This document shows, in pieces, positions 27,735 through 37,332 of a stretch of DNA of 64,000 nucleotides. The notes below the pieces were generated by a model. It saw nothing but the letters and a program-made list of their open reading frames with translations. It searched no databases and was not told where the DNA came from. The position numbers and the translations under genes are program-made. Each line of letters starts with the position of its first letter. Position 1 is the stretch's first letter. Origin of the DNA: Pseudonocardiales bacterium (GTDB lineage Bacteria; Actinomycetota; Actinomycetes; Mycobacteriales; Pseudonocardiaceae); assembly GCA_019241525.1 (NCBI GenBank), contig JAFAWY010000091.1, positions 27,697 to 91,696 on the forward strand, given 5' to 3'.

Positions 27735-29143
27735 GCGGTGGCCGGGTGGTCGTGATCGGCGACACGCTGCTCGACAGCGACATCGCCGGCCGGGTGAACC
27801 GGCTATGCCCGGATGCGCCGGTACCCGTCGTGGACGTCCAGACTCAGCGCTGGCGTCCCGGTGGAGCGGGCCTGGCTGCGCTGCTGGCGGCTCGCGCTGG
27901 CCACAACGTGGTCTTGGTGACGGCATTGGGCAGCGACCCACCAGCTCGGCTGCTGGTTGACTTGCTCGCATCCCACGTGGAGCTGGTACGGATGCCGCTG
28001 CACGGTACTACCGCATGCAAGACCAGGATCCGTACGCAGGGCGGTCCGCTGGTGCGGGTCGACACCGGTGACGGCCGCGCGGGCGGAGCTCCCGCCGGCA
28101 ACCGCTTCGCGACGGTGCTGCGCGGGGCCGAGGCAGTCCTGGTGTCCGACTATGGGCGCGATGTCACAACTGAACCCGCGGTCCGCGATGCGCTGCTGAC
28201 CGTCGCCCGCCGGACACCCGTCGTATGGGATCCGCACCCCCGGGGTGCCTCGCCCGTGCCCGGCTGCCGCCTGGTGACGCCGAATGAGGCCGAAGCATCC
28301 GCGGCTGTGCCTGCCACCGACCGGGGATTAATTACCGGAGTGACGGCTGCCACGGCGCTACGTGGCTGGTGGCAGTGCGACGCGGTGGCGGTGACGCTCG
28401 GCGCCCGCGGCGCCGCCTTGGCCGTTGCAGATGGCTGCACCGCCGTGCCGGTACCCGAATTGGAGATTGCCCGGGATGGCGACACCTGCGGTGCGGGCGA
28501 CGCGTTCGCTGCTGCGGTGACTGGTGCCCTGCTCGGCGGCAGCTCCATCCGTGCAGCGGTGGCCGCCGCGGTCTGCTCGGCGTCAGAATTTGTCGCCGCC
28601 GGGGGTGCCGCATCGATCAACGCGCTACCCCGTAGGCGCCCGTCGCCGCCGCGCGGCTGTCCCGCCGACGTGGTGACCCGGCTGCGCCATCAAGGCGGGC
28701 GGCTGGTGGCCACCGGCGGCTGCTTCGACCTGCTGCACCCGGGCCATCTCAGCCTGCTGCGGCAGGCTCGGGCCCTGGGCGATGCCCTGCTGGTCTGTGT
28801 CAATACCGACGAATCGGTACGTCGGCGTAAGGGCCCGGGGCGGCCAATTGTGCCCGTGGCCGACCGGATTGCGCTGCTCGAAGCACTCGAACCGGTAGAT
28901 GCAGTGATCACGTTCGATGAGGACACTCCCACCGCACTGCTGGAAACTGTGCGCCCGGACGTGTGGGTGAAAGGCGGCGACTACACCCTCGGCGATCTGC
29001 CCGAGGAGCCGGTGGTACGCCGGCACGGCGGGCGCGTCGTGATCATTCCACTGGTCGGCGGATATTCCACGAGCCGGCTTGTCTCCGCTGCGCGGTCTGC
29101 CGCGCAACCGCAGTTGCAGCGCCCGATGAAGGAGAGGGTATGA
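27731..29143 (+). CDS. hldE: HldE/RfaE-like bifunctional heptose kinase and nucleotidyltransferase
   Basis: 470-aa fusion of two enzymes of ADP-heptose synthesis. Residues about 1-295 are a PfkB/ribokinase-type kinase (VVVIGDTLLDSDIAGRVNRLCPDAPVPVVDV, and catalytic-base loop DTCGAGDAFAAAV near 255) that should phosphorylate heptose 7-phosphate at C1. Residues about 315-455 are a cytidylyltransferase-fold nucleotidyltransferase with GGCFDLLHPGHLSLL (HxGH motif), WVKGGDYTLGDLPE and GGYSTSRLV. Between the two steps a GmhB phosphatase is needed, and one is fused to the GT2 in this operon. The nucleotide (ADP, GDP or CDP) is not fixed by the motifs I can see. ATGA overlaps at both ends. Confidence 0.88.
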   Translation: MSGGRVVVIGDTLLDSDIAGRVNRLCPDAPVPVVDVQTQRWRPGGAGLAALLAARAGHNVVLVTALGSDPPARLLVDLLASHVELVRMPLHGTTACKTRIRTQGGPLVRVDTGDGRAGGAPAGNRFATVLRGAEAVLVSDYGRDVTTEPAVRDALLTVARRTPVVWDPHPRGASPVPGCRLVTPNEAEASAAVPATDRGLITGVTAATALRGWWQCDAVAVTLGARGAALAVADGCTAVPVPELEIARDGDTCGAGDAFAAAVTGALLGGSSIRAAVAAAVCSASEFVAAGGAASINALPRRRPSPPRGCPADVVTRLRHQGGRLVATGGCFDLLHPGHLSLLRQARALGDALLVCVNTDESVRRRKGPGRPIVPVADRIALLEALEPVDAVITFDEDTPTALLETVRPDVWVKGGDYTLGDLPEEPVVRRHGGRVVIIPLVGGYSTSRLVSAARSAAQPQLQRPMKERV

Positions 29144-29829
29144 GGCCGCTAGGCAATGTGCTGATCACCGGTGGCGCTTCCGGCCTGGGCGCAGCCACCA
29201 CCGAGGCCGTACTCGCCGCCGGGGGACGTCCGCTGGTACTGGACCGCAATCCCCCATCGATCAAGGTCGACCACGTGCAAGCCGACCTGGCTGACCGGAT
29301 GGCCACCGAGGACGCCGTCGCAACCTTGGTGTCCGCAGGCGGCGGGACCCTCAATGCGGTGTTCACCGCCGCCGGAATCGATTCCTGCGGGTCATTTGGC
29401 GAGGTGCCCGCCGAAGCCTGGGAACGGGTGATCGCGGTCAACCTGCTCGGCACCGCCCGGGTGGTGCGCGCCGCACTGCCGCACCTCGAGCGCTCCCGGG
29501 GCACCGTGGTGACCTGCTCGTCCACGCTCGGCTTGCGAGTGTTCCCGGACGCGACAGCCTACTGCGCGTCCAAGTTCGGCGTGATCGGATTCACCCGCGC
29601 GCTGGCCGCCGAGACGGCCGGGCGGATTGGGGTGACACTGCTCATCCCGGGCGGCATGCACACCGCGTTCTTCGACGGCCGCGACGAGCAGTACAAGCCA
29701 CCGCCGGACGCCAAGCTCAACCGGCCCGCGGACGTGGCAGCAGCGGTGATCCACGCACTGCGCCAGCCGCCGGGATGCGAGCTGCGGGAAATGGTGGTCT
29801 GCTCGTCACACGAGTCATCCTGGCCATAA
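29140..29829 (+). CDS. Short-chain dehydrogenase/reductase
   Basis: 229-aa classical SDR. NAD(P)-binding VLITGGASGLGAATTEA is at residues 7-23, the FTAAGID segment near 75 stands for NNAG, a serine region TCSSTLGLRV is near 125, and the catalytic YCASK is near 140. The tail 'ELREMVVCSSHESSWP' is what SDRs in such sugar clusters often show. The ATG overlaps the HldE-like stop as ATGA with GGAGAGGG upstream, making it the last gene of the strictly overlapping run. It might oxidise or reduce the heptose or its carrier, but substrate prediction is not possible. It is not an HldD-type extended SDR. Confidence 0.88.
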   Translation: MRPLGNVLITGGASGLGAATTEAVLAAGGRPLVLDRNPPSIKVDHVQADLADRMATEDAVATLVSAGGGTLNAVFTAAGIDSCGSFGEVPAEAWERVIAVNLLGTARVVRAALPHLERSRGTVVTCSSTLGLRVFPDATAYCASKFGVIGFTRALAAETAGRIGVTLLIPGGMHTAFFDGRDEQYKPPPDAKLNRPADVAAAVIHALRQPPGCELREMVVCSSHESSWP

Positions 29830-29859
29830 CCGGCCGACAAATCAGCTATCAACGCTGCC

Positions 29860-30828
29860 GTGAACGGTCCGACGGTGCTGGTGCTGCGCGCCCTGGGTCT
29901 CGGTGACTTGCTGACCGCGGTTCCCGCGCTGCGTGGCTTGCGGTCGGCCTACCCAGATCACCAGGTGGTGCTCGCCGCTCCCGCATCGCTGCGCGAGCTA
30001 GCCCTGCTCACCGGCGCGGTTGACGACCTACTGCCTACCCCGCAGCTGGGTCGCATCAACTGGCGGGAGCCATCCCCAGTGGTCGCGGTCAACCTGCACG
30101 GACGGGGACCGCAGAGCACCTGCGCGCTGCGCGCTCTCGAGCCCACCACCTTGCTCACCCATGCCGGCTCCGAGGTCCCGGGCCCGGAGTGGGACAGCGA
30201 TCTCCATGAGGTGGTGCGATGGTGCCGGATGCTGGCGTATTTCGGTATCCCCGCTGCTCCGTCGAACCTCGACCTGCGCCGCCCACGGCTACCGAGTCCG
30301 CTACCGCGGGCGGTAGTGGTGCACCCCGGATGCGGCTTCCCTGCCCGGCAATGGCCTCCCGAGCGGTATGCAGCAGTGGCACGCCGGCTAGCCGGCGCCG
30401 GACTGCACGTGATCATGACCGGCAGCGCGGTCGAGCGCCCGCTTGCGCAGCAAGTGGCCGCTACGGCCGGCCTACCGGAGGATGCGGTGCTCGCCGGGCG
30501 TACCACATTGTCCGAGCTGGCTGCGCTGGTCGCGAATGCCACCATGGTGATCTGCGGCGATACCGGCATCGCTCATCTCGCCACTGCATACCGCACACCA
30601 TCGGTGGTCCTGTTCGGTCCGGTGTCCCCGCGGCACTGGGGTCCACCTCCTGAGCGTCCCCAGCATTGTGCGCTGTGGGCGGGAAGGACCGGTGACACCT
30701 TCGCTGATCGGCCCGATCCGGGTCTGCTCCAGATCACCACCGCCGATGTCCTCGCCGCTACCGCTCGATTGATCGAGACGGCCCCGAGCAACCAAGCGGA
30801 TCACGTGATCGAAGCACGGGTAAAGTAA
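29860..30828 (+). CDS. Glycosyltransferase family 9 (second heptosyltransferase-like enzyme)
   Basis: 322-aa GT9 protein, paralogue of the one earlier in the locus. Motifs: VLVLRALGLGDLLTAVPALRGL at the N-terminus, VVVHPGCGFPARQWPPERYAAVARRL near residue 150, and VICGDTGIAHLATAYRTPSVVLFGPVSPRHWGPP near 228. GTG 29860 is used as start, 30 bp after the SDR stop and without a strong ribosome site, so this is the first gap in the overlapping run. Two GT9 enzymes in one locus suggest that at least two heptose residues, or two different heptose linkages, are made. Confidence 0.88.
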   Translation: MNGPTVLVLRALGLGDLLTAVPALRGLRSAYPDHQVVLAAPASLRELALLTGAVDDLLPTPQLGRINWREPSPVVAVNLHGRGPQSTCALRALEPTTLLTHAGSEVPGPEWDSDLHEVVRWCRMLAYFGIPAAPSNLDLRRPRLPSPLPRAVVVHPGCGFPARQWPPERYAAVARRLAGAGLHVIMTGSAVERPLAQQVAATAGLPEDAVLAGRTTLSELAALVANATMVICGDTGIAHLATAYRTPSVVLFGPVSPRHWGPPPERPQHCALWAGRTGDTFADRPDPGLLQITTADVLAATARLIETAPSNQADHVIEARVK

Positions 30829-30836
30829 CCAGCGAA

Positions 30837-31520
30837 TTGATCGAGAAAATCCTGCCTGATGCGGTGGCCAGTGCCGAGGCCTGGGACGACTCGCCTGACG
30901 CTGTACTTTATCCCGGCGAAGCGGAACTGATCAGCCGCGCGGTGGACAAGCGCCGCCGTGAATTCCGCACGGCTCGCCATTGCGCCCGCCGCGCGCTGCA
31001 CCAGCTCGGCTTGCCGCCGGTGGCGGTGCTGCGGGGCGAGCGCGGAGAGCCACAATGGCCGCCAGGCGTCGTGGGCAGCCTGACCCACTGCAGTGGCTAC
31101 CGCGCCGCCGCCATTGCCCGCAGCAGCGTCATCCGCGCGCTGGGAATCGATGCCGAACCGAACGAACCACTGCCAACCGGCGTGCTCGACACGATCGCAC
31201 TGACTGAGGAGCAGCGGCGGCTGTCCCAACTAGCCGCGGCGGACCCGACCACGTGCTGGGACCGACTGCTGTTCAGCGCCAAGGAATCGGTGTACAAGGC
31301 ATGGTTTCCGTTGACGCGCAGGTGGCTAGGGTTCGAAGACGCTACCGTCACGATCACAGGCAACGCAGCCGATCCTGCCCGCGGCAGCTTCGCTGCCCGC
31401 CTGCTGGTGCCCGGACTCACCCACACCGGCCACCCGCTGACCCAGCTGGATGGCCGCTGGCTGCGTAGCGGGCAGCTGTTGATCACCGCCATCGCTCTGT
31501 CGGCCACCCAGCCACGCTGA
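30837..31520 (+). CDS. 4'-phosphopantetheinyl transferase (EntD/Sfp superfamily)
   Basis: 227-aa enzyme that moves phosphopantetheine from CoA to a serine of carrier proteins. It has the arginine-rich RREFRTARHCARRALHQLG (CoA contact), GSLTHCSGYRAAAIA near residue 81, GIDAEPNEPLP near 101 and the magnesium-site FSAKESVYKAWFPLT near 145. The start is a TTG at 30837: family members commonly begin with MIExILP, and exactly that sequence follows. It lies 8 bp after the second GT9 stop, probably co-transcribed with the glycan locus. No carrier protein or polyketide synthase is in the window, so its partner is unknown. Confidence 0.9.
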   Translation: MIEKILPDAVASAEAWDDSPDAVLYPGEAELISRAVDKRRREFRTARHCARRALHQLGLPPVAVLRGERGEPQWPPGVVGSLTHCSGYRAAAIARSSVIRALGIDAEPNEPLPTGVLDTIALTEEQRRLSQLAAADPTTCWDRLLFSAKESVYKAWFPLTRRWLGFEDATVTITGNAADPARGSFAARLLVPGLTHTGHPLTQLDGRWLRSGQLLITAIALSATQPR

Positions 31521-31740
31521 CGCGCTGCCCGGCCCACCATCTGCTGCCAAGCCCGAGATGGAGACATCCAGGGTAAAAAGGGGCCCTGTTACCGCGATAT
31601 GAATCCATGTCGGGGCGGCGTCGGCGGCGTCGCACGGCAAGGTGGCAAGGGTGCTACCTGATCATCATCACATGAGGTTCGCTACGATTCGCGGCCCGAG
31701 ATCGATCTTTCTGGTTCGACCAACGGATGGGGGTACGCGC

Positions 31741-32493
31741 ATGGTCAGCGCGCTCGGCGTGCCCGACTTCATACGTGGATTGCTGTTCGATCTAGACGGC
31801 GTGCTCACGCAGACGGCCAAGCAGCATGCCGCAGCGTGGAAGCAGATGTTCGACGACTTCCTGGCCCAGCGATCCCAAGACACCGGCGAGCCCTTCGTGC
31901 CGTTCGACTCCCGTACCGACTACGACACCTACGTCGATGGCAAACCGCGGTTGGCCGGCACCCAGGCGTTCCTCACGTCGCGGCACATCGCGTTACCGAC
32001 CGGCACACCAGACGACCCGTCCGGGGCCCTGACTGTGTACGGGCTGTCCAACCGAAAAAACGATCTTGTTCTGGAGTTGATCAAGAGCCAGGGGGTGACC
32101 GTCTACCCCGGCTCGGTGCGCTACCTGCACGCTGCTCGCGAGGCCGGCCTGCCCTGCGCGGTGGTGACCTCCAGCGCCAACGCCGAGCAGGTGCTTACCT
32201 CCGCGAAGCTCTTAAACCTGTTCGATGCGCGTGTCGACGGGTTGGTCGCCGGACGTGAAGGACTTGCCGGTAAGCCCGCGCCGGACACCTTCTTGGCCGG
32301 AGCCCAGCTGCTCGGAGTGCCGCCAGAGGCGGCCACCGTGTTCGAGGATGCGCTGGCGGGAGTGGCAGCCGGTCACGCCGGGCACTTCGGCTACGTCGTC
32401 GGGGTGGACCGGGTCGGGCAGGCTGATGCGTTGCGGGCACACGGCGCCGATATCGTCGTCGGCGACCTCGCTGAGCTACTGGGGCGTACATGA
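31741..32493 (+). CDS. Beta-phosphoglucomutase-like HAD hydrolase
   Basis: 250-aa HAD superfamily protein. DFIRGLLFDLDGVLTQTAKQHAAAWKQMFDDFL gives the nucleophile Asp and its partner. A long cap with a YDTYVDGKPRLAGTQAFLTSR segment marks the beta-phosphoglucomutase branch. VVTSSANAEQVL (Ser/Thr motif), KPAPDTFLAGAQLLGV (Lys) and VFEDALAGVAAGHAG (acidic motif) complete the active site. It should convert beta-glucose 1-phosphate, released by the GH65 phosphorylase next door, to glucose 6-phosphate. ATG 31741 follows a GGGGGT site; the stop overlaps the GH65 start as ATGA. A 220-bp gap upstream probably holds the promoter. Confidence 0.9.
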   Translation: MVSALGVPDFIRGLLFDLDGVLTQTAKQHAAAWKQMFDDFLAQRSQDTGEPFVPFDSRTDYDTYVDGKPRLAGTQAFLTSRHIALPTGTPDDPSGALTVYGLSNRKNDLVLELIKSQGVTVYPGSVRYLHAAREAGLPCAVVTSSANAEQVLTSAKLLNLFDARVDGLVAGREGLAGKPAPDTFLAGAQLLGVPPEAATVFEDALAGVAAGHAGHFGYVVGVDRVGQADALRAHGADIVVGDLAELLGRT

Positions 32494-34856
32494 TCGAGCA
32501 GCAGCGATTCGCCGTCGAACCATGGGCAGTCCGGGAAGTCGGGCTGGACCTCACCGCCCTGGGCCACACCGAGTCGGTGTTCGCCCTGGCCAACGGGCAC
32601 ATCGGGCTGCGCGGCAACCTCGATGAAGGCGATCCACACGCCCTACCCGGTAGCTACCTCAACTCCTTCTACGAACTGCGGCCGCTGCCCTACGCCGAAG
32701 GTGGCTACGGCTACCCCGAATCCGGCCAAACGATGATCAATGTGACCAACGGCAAGCTCATCCGGCTACTGGTCGACGACGAACCGCTGGACGTGCGCTA
32801 CGGCCAGCTGCGCTCGCACGAACGCACTCTCGATTTGCGGGCAGGCACCCTCAGCCGCCGGTTTGAGTGGGTCTCCCCCGCTGGAAAAGCAGTGCGGGTC
32901 GCATCACAGCGGATGGTGTCGCTGGTCCAACGAGCTGTGGTCGCCATCAACTACGAGGTCGAGCCGGTCGACGATCCGGTGCTGCTCGTGCTGCAGTCCG
33001 AGCTGTTCGCCAACGAGGAGATGCCGCCCGTCGCCCAAGACCCGCGGGTGACCGCAGCGCTGTCCGAACCGCTGGTCGCCGAACAGCACCGCTGCAACGA
33101 CAGCGGGGCGATGCTGCTACACAGCACCCGCCACTCCGGGTTGCGGATGGCCGCGGCGATGGACCACGAGGTGACGGGACCATCGCGCACGGAGTTCCAC
33201 TCCTCGGCGACCGAGCACGTCGCCCGGACAACGGTGATCTGCCGGCTGGAGCCCGGGCAGCGGCTCCGGGTGGTGAAGTATGTGTCCTACGGCTGGTCCT
33301 CGCAACGATCGTTGCCGGCACTCAATGATCAGGTACGGGCGGCCCTCGCGGCCGCGCGCTTCACAGGTTGGACCGGGTTGACCACCGAGCAACGCCGCTA
33401 TCTCGACGAGTTCTGGGCCGCGACCGACGTGGAGGTCGAAGGCAACGCACAGCTCCAGCAAGCGGTCCGGTTCGCGTCCTTCCATGTCTTGCAGGCCGGA
33501 GCGCGAGCCGAGCGGCGCGGCATCGGCGCCAAGGGCCTCACCGGGCCGGGATACGACGGCCACACCTTCTGGGACACCGAAACATTCGTGCTGCCGATGC
33601 TCAGCCACACGGTGCCAGACGCGGCCGCCGATGTGCTGCGCTGGCGGCAGCAGATCCTTCCGCTAGCCCTGGAGCGCGCTGCGCAGCTCGGCCTGGCTGG
33701 CGCGGCGTTTCCCTGGCGCACCATCCGCGGCCAGGAATGTTCGGGGTACTGGCCAGCCGGTACCGCGGCCTTCCACATCAACGCCGACATCGCCGACGCG
33801 GCGATCCGCCACGTGACCGCGACCGGCGACACCGATTTCGAGCGCGATGTCGCGCTGGAACTGTTGGTGCAGACCGCGCGGCTGTGGCGTTCGCTGGGCC
33901 ACCACGACCTGGAGGGCCACTTCCGTATCGACGGCGTGACCGGGCCGGACGAGTACAGCGCACTGGCCGACAACAACATCTTCACCAACCTGATGGCACA
34001 GCGAAACCTGCGGGCTGCCGCCGACGCGGTGCAAAGACACCCAGATCAGGCTGCCACCTTCGGCGTCGACTCTGAAGAGAGTGCGTCCTGGCGAGACGCC
34101 GCCGCTGAGATGGTGATCCCGTACGACCCGAAGTTGGGTGTGCACCCGCAGGCGGAGGGTTTCACCGAGCATGCCCCCTGGAATTTCGCTGCCACGGCGC
34201 CCGATCAGTACCCGTTGCTGCTGCACTTTCCGTATTTCGATCTCTACCGCAAGCAGGTGGTGAAGCAAGCTGACCTGGTGTTGGCCATGCACCTGTGCCC
34301 GCAAGCATTCACTCCCGAGCAGAAAGCCCGCAATTTCGCCTACTACGAGCGGATCACCGTCCGCGACTCATCGCTGTCGGCGGCCACCCAGGCGGTGCTG
34401 GCGGCCGAGACCAATCACCTCGACTTGGCTTACGACTACCTGTGCGAAACCGCCTTAGTGGATCTGGCTGACCTGGCCGACAACACTGACCAGGGCTTAC
34501 ACATCGCTGCGCTAGCCGGTGCCTGGTCTGCGCTGGTGGCTGGATTCGGCGGGCTTCGCCACCTCGACGACGGCGGCTTGGCATTCGCCCCCCGGCTCCC
34601 CGAGGCATTAACCAGGATCACGTTCCGGTTGCGCTGGCGCGGACGGCGATTGCGAGTGCAAATTACCTCAGGTCAAGTGGAGTACCAGCTACTCGAAGGC
34701 GAGGAACTGGAACTGCACCACTACGAGGAGGTCATGACGGTCACTGCGGCGCCGCTGGTCCGGCCAATCCCGCCGACTCCCCCGACCGATCAAGTGACCC
34801 AACCGCTGGGACGCGAGCCGCTCGCGCGCCGGCTACGCGAAGCAGCCAGCCAGTAA
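32490..34856 (+). CDS. Glycoside hydrolase family 65 disaccharide phosphorylase
   Basis: 788 aa, full length for GH65. The N-terminal beta-sandwich (residues about 10-270) opens with HTESVFALANGHIGLRGNLDEGDPHALPGSYLN. The (alpha/alpha)6 barrel has GYDGHTFWDTETFVLPML near 352, FPWRTIRGQECSGYWPAGTAAFHINADIADA near 408 and the general-acid region DGVTGPDEYSALADNNIFTNLMA near 482. C-terminal GH65 beta domains follow from about 690. Such enzymes cleave trehalose, maltose or kojibiose with phosphate to give beta-glucose 1-phosphate; the beta-phosphoglucomutase partner agrees with this. Trehalose or maltose cannot be separated by motif. Start by ATGA overlap. Confidence 0.92.
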   Translation: MIEQQRFAVEPWAVREVGLDLTALGHTESVFALANGHIGLRGNLDEGDPHALPGSYLNSFYELRPLPYAEGGYGYPESGQTMINVTNGKLIRLLVDDEPLDVRYGQLRSHERTLDLRAGTLSRRFEWVSPAGKAVRVASQRMVSLVQRAVVAINYEVEPVDDPVLLVLQSELFANEEMPPVAQDPRVTAALSEPLVAEQHRCNDSGAMLLHSTRHSGLRMAAAMDHEVTGPSRTEFHSSATEHVARTTVICRLEPGQRLRVVKYVSYGWSSQRSLPALNDQVRAALAAARFTGWTGLTTEQRRYLDEFWAATDVEVEGNAQLQQAVRFASFHVLQAGARAERRGIGAKGLTGPGYDGHTFWDTETFVLPMLSHTVPDAAADVLRWRQQILPLALERAAQLGLAGAAFPWRTIRGQECSGYWPAGTAAFHINADIADAAIRHVTATGDTDFERDVALELLVQTARLWRSLGHHDLEGHFRIDGVTGPDEYSALADNNIFTNLMAQRNLRAAADAVQRHPDQAATFGVDSEESASWRDAAAEMVIPYDPKLGVHPQAEGFTEHAPWNFAATAPDQYPLLLHFPYFDLYRKQVVKQADLVLAMHLCPQAFTPEQKARNFAYYERITVRDSSLSAATQAVLAAETNHLDLAYDYLCETALVDLADLADNTDQGLHIAALAGAWSALVAGFGGLRHLDDGGLAFAPRLPEALTRITFRLRWRGRRLRVQITSGQVEYQLLEGEELELHHYEEVMTVTAAPLVRPIPPTPPTDQVTQPLGREPLARRLREAASQ

Positions 34857-34890
34857 GTGGCACCCGACCTGTCTTTTTCAATCAGTGCCG

Positions 34891-35790
34891 TTATGTTTGC
34901 GGGTGAACGATCAACCCGTGTAGCCGTGGATCCTTGAGCCAGGACCGGGGACCGGCATGCTGCACTCGCAGCGATGCCACTGCCACCCCGAAGTTCAAGC
35001 TACGGAGCGGGTCGGTGACACCCTGTGCCCGGGCGAAGGCATAGGCGCCATGCAGCACGTCGCCAGCGCCCAGAGTGTCGCGGACATCGACTGCGGGAAC
35101 CTCCACAACCCCTGTGGCGTCGCGGGTCCGCCACCGTACCGGTGCGGCCCCGGCTGTCATTGCCACCAGGCGCGCGCCCGCGGCCACCAGCGCCGTGGCC
35201 ACCGTGTCGAACTCACCCGGTAAACCACTAAAAGTTGATGAGCACACCACGGCGTCGGCAAGCGGAACCAATTCGTCATACACCGCCTTGGTACTGCCGC
35301 AGTCCAAGACAACCGGTATCCCAGCATCCTTCGCGGCCCGCGCGGTCGCCACAGCGAGCTGCGGATGGTGCCCGTCGATGAGCACGATGTCGGTGTTCCG
35401 CATCAAAACTGGCAAGTCAGCAGGCACCGCGACGACAATGTCCTCTGCGTTGCGCGACACCACCGACCGCTCACCGGTGCCATCAAGCACGGTGATCGCC
35501 GAGACACTGAGATCCGCACCACCTGCCCAAGCATCCGCGATCTGCACCCCGGCACCGTTGAGATCATCCTTGACGAGCCGCCCAATTGGGCCAGGACCTA
35601 GCGCAGATAGCAACATGGCATGCCCACCTAGTGCACGGAATGTCACCGCGGCAGCTGCGGCCGGCCCGCCCGCAGCCAGATCACTGCACTGCGCAACCAC
35701 TTTCTCGTCCACCCCGGGCCGCCGCCTCACCCGCTGAACCAGATCCAGCGTCGCCAGCCCGACAAATAACCCCCGCACCACCTCCGCCAC
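34891..35790 (-). CDS. PfkB-family carbohydrate kinase
   Basis: 299-aa ribokinase-like sugar or nucleoside kinase. It begins VRGLFVGLATLDLVQRV, has the di-Gly switch AAGGPAAAAAVTFRALGG near residue 40 and the catalytic DVRDTLGAGDVLHGAYAFA near 240, including the GAGD anion hole and base. Substrate contact residues do not identify the sugar. The reading frame continues upstream well past the divergent guaB1 start, so the N-terminus must lie between 35790 and 35814; GTG 35790 is preferred because AGAGG lies upstream, and GTG 35814 is possible. It shares a very short divergent gap with guaB1. Confidence 0.85.
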   Translation of the reverse strand: MAEVVRGLFVGLATLDLVQRVRRRPGVDEKVVAQCSDLAAGGPAAAAAVTFRALGGHAMLLSALGPGPIGRLVKDDLNGAGVQIADAWAGGADLSVSAITVLDGTGERSVVSRNAEDIVVAVPADLPVLMRNTDIVLIDGHHPQLAVATARAAKDAGIPVVLDCGSTKAVYDELVPLADAVVCSSTFSGLPGEFDTVATALVAAGARLVAMTAGAAPVRWRTRDATGVVEVPAVDVRDTLGAGDVLHGAYAFARAQGVTDPLRSLNFGVAVASLRVQHAGPRSWLKDPRLHGLIVHPQT

Positions 35791-35839
35791 GGTAGCGCCG
35801 TCCTCTTTCAACACCGATCCGCTGAGTAGCGTTGGGTGA

Positions 35840-37279
<1,440 letters not shown>

Positions 37280-37332
37280 GTCAGCTGGCCACGGACACTT
37301 CAACGTCGTCGATCCACTACGTTGGCGGCGGT

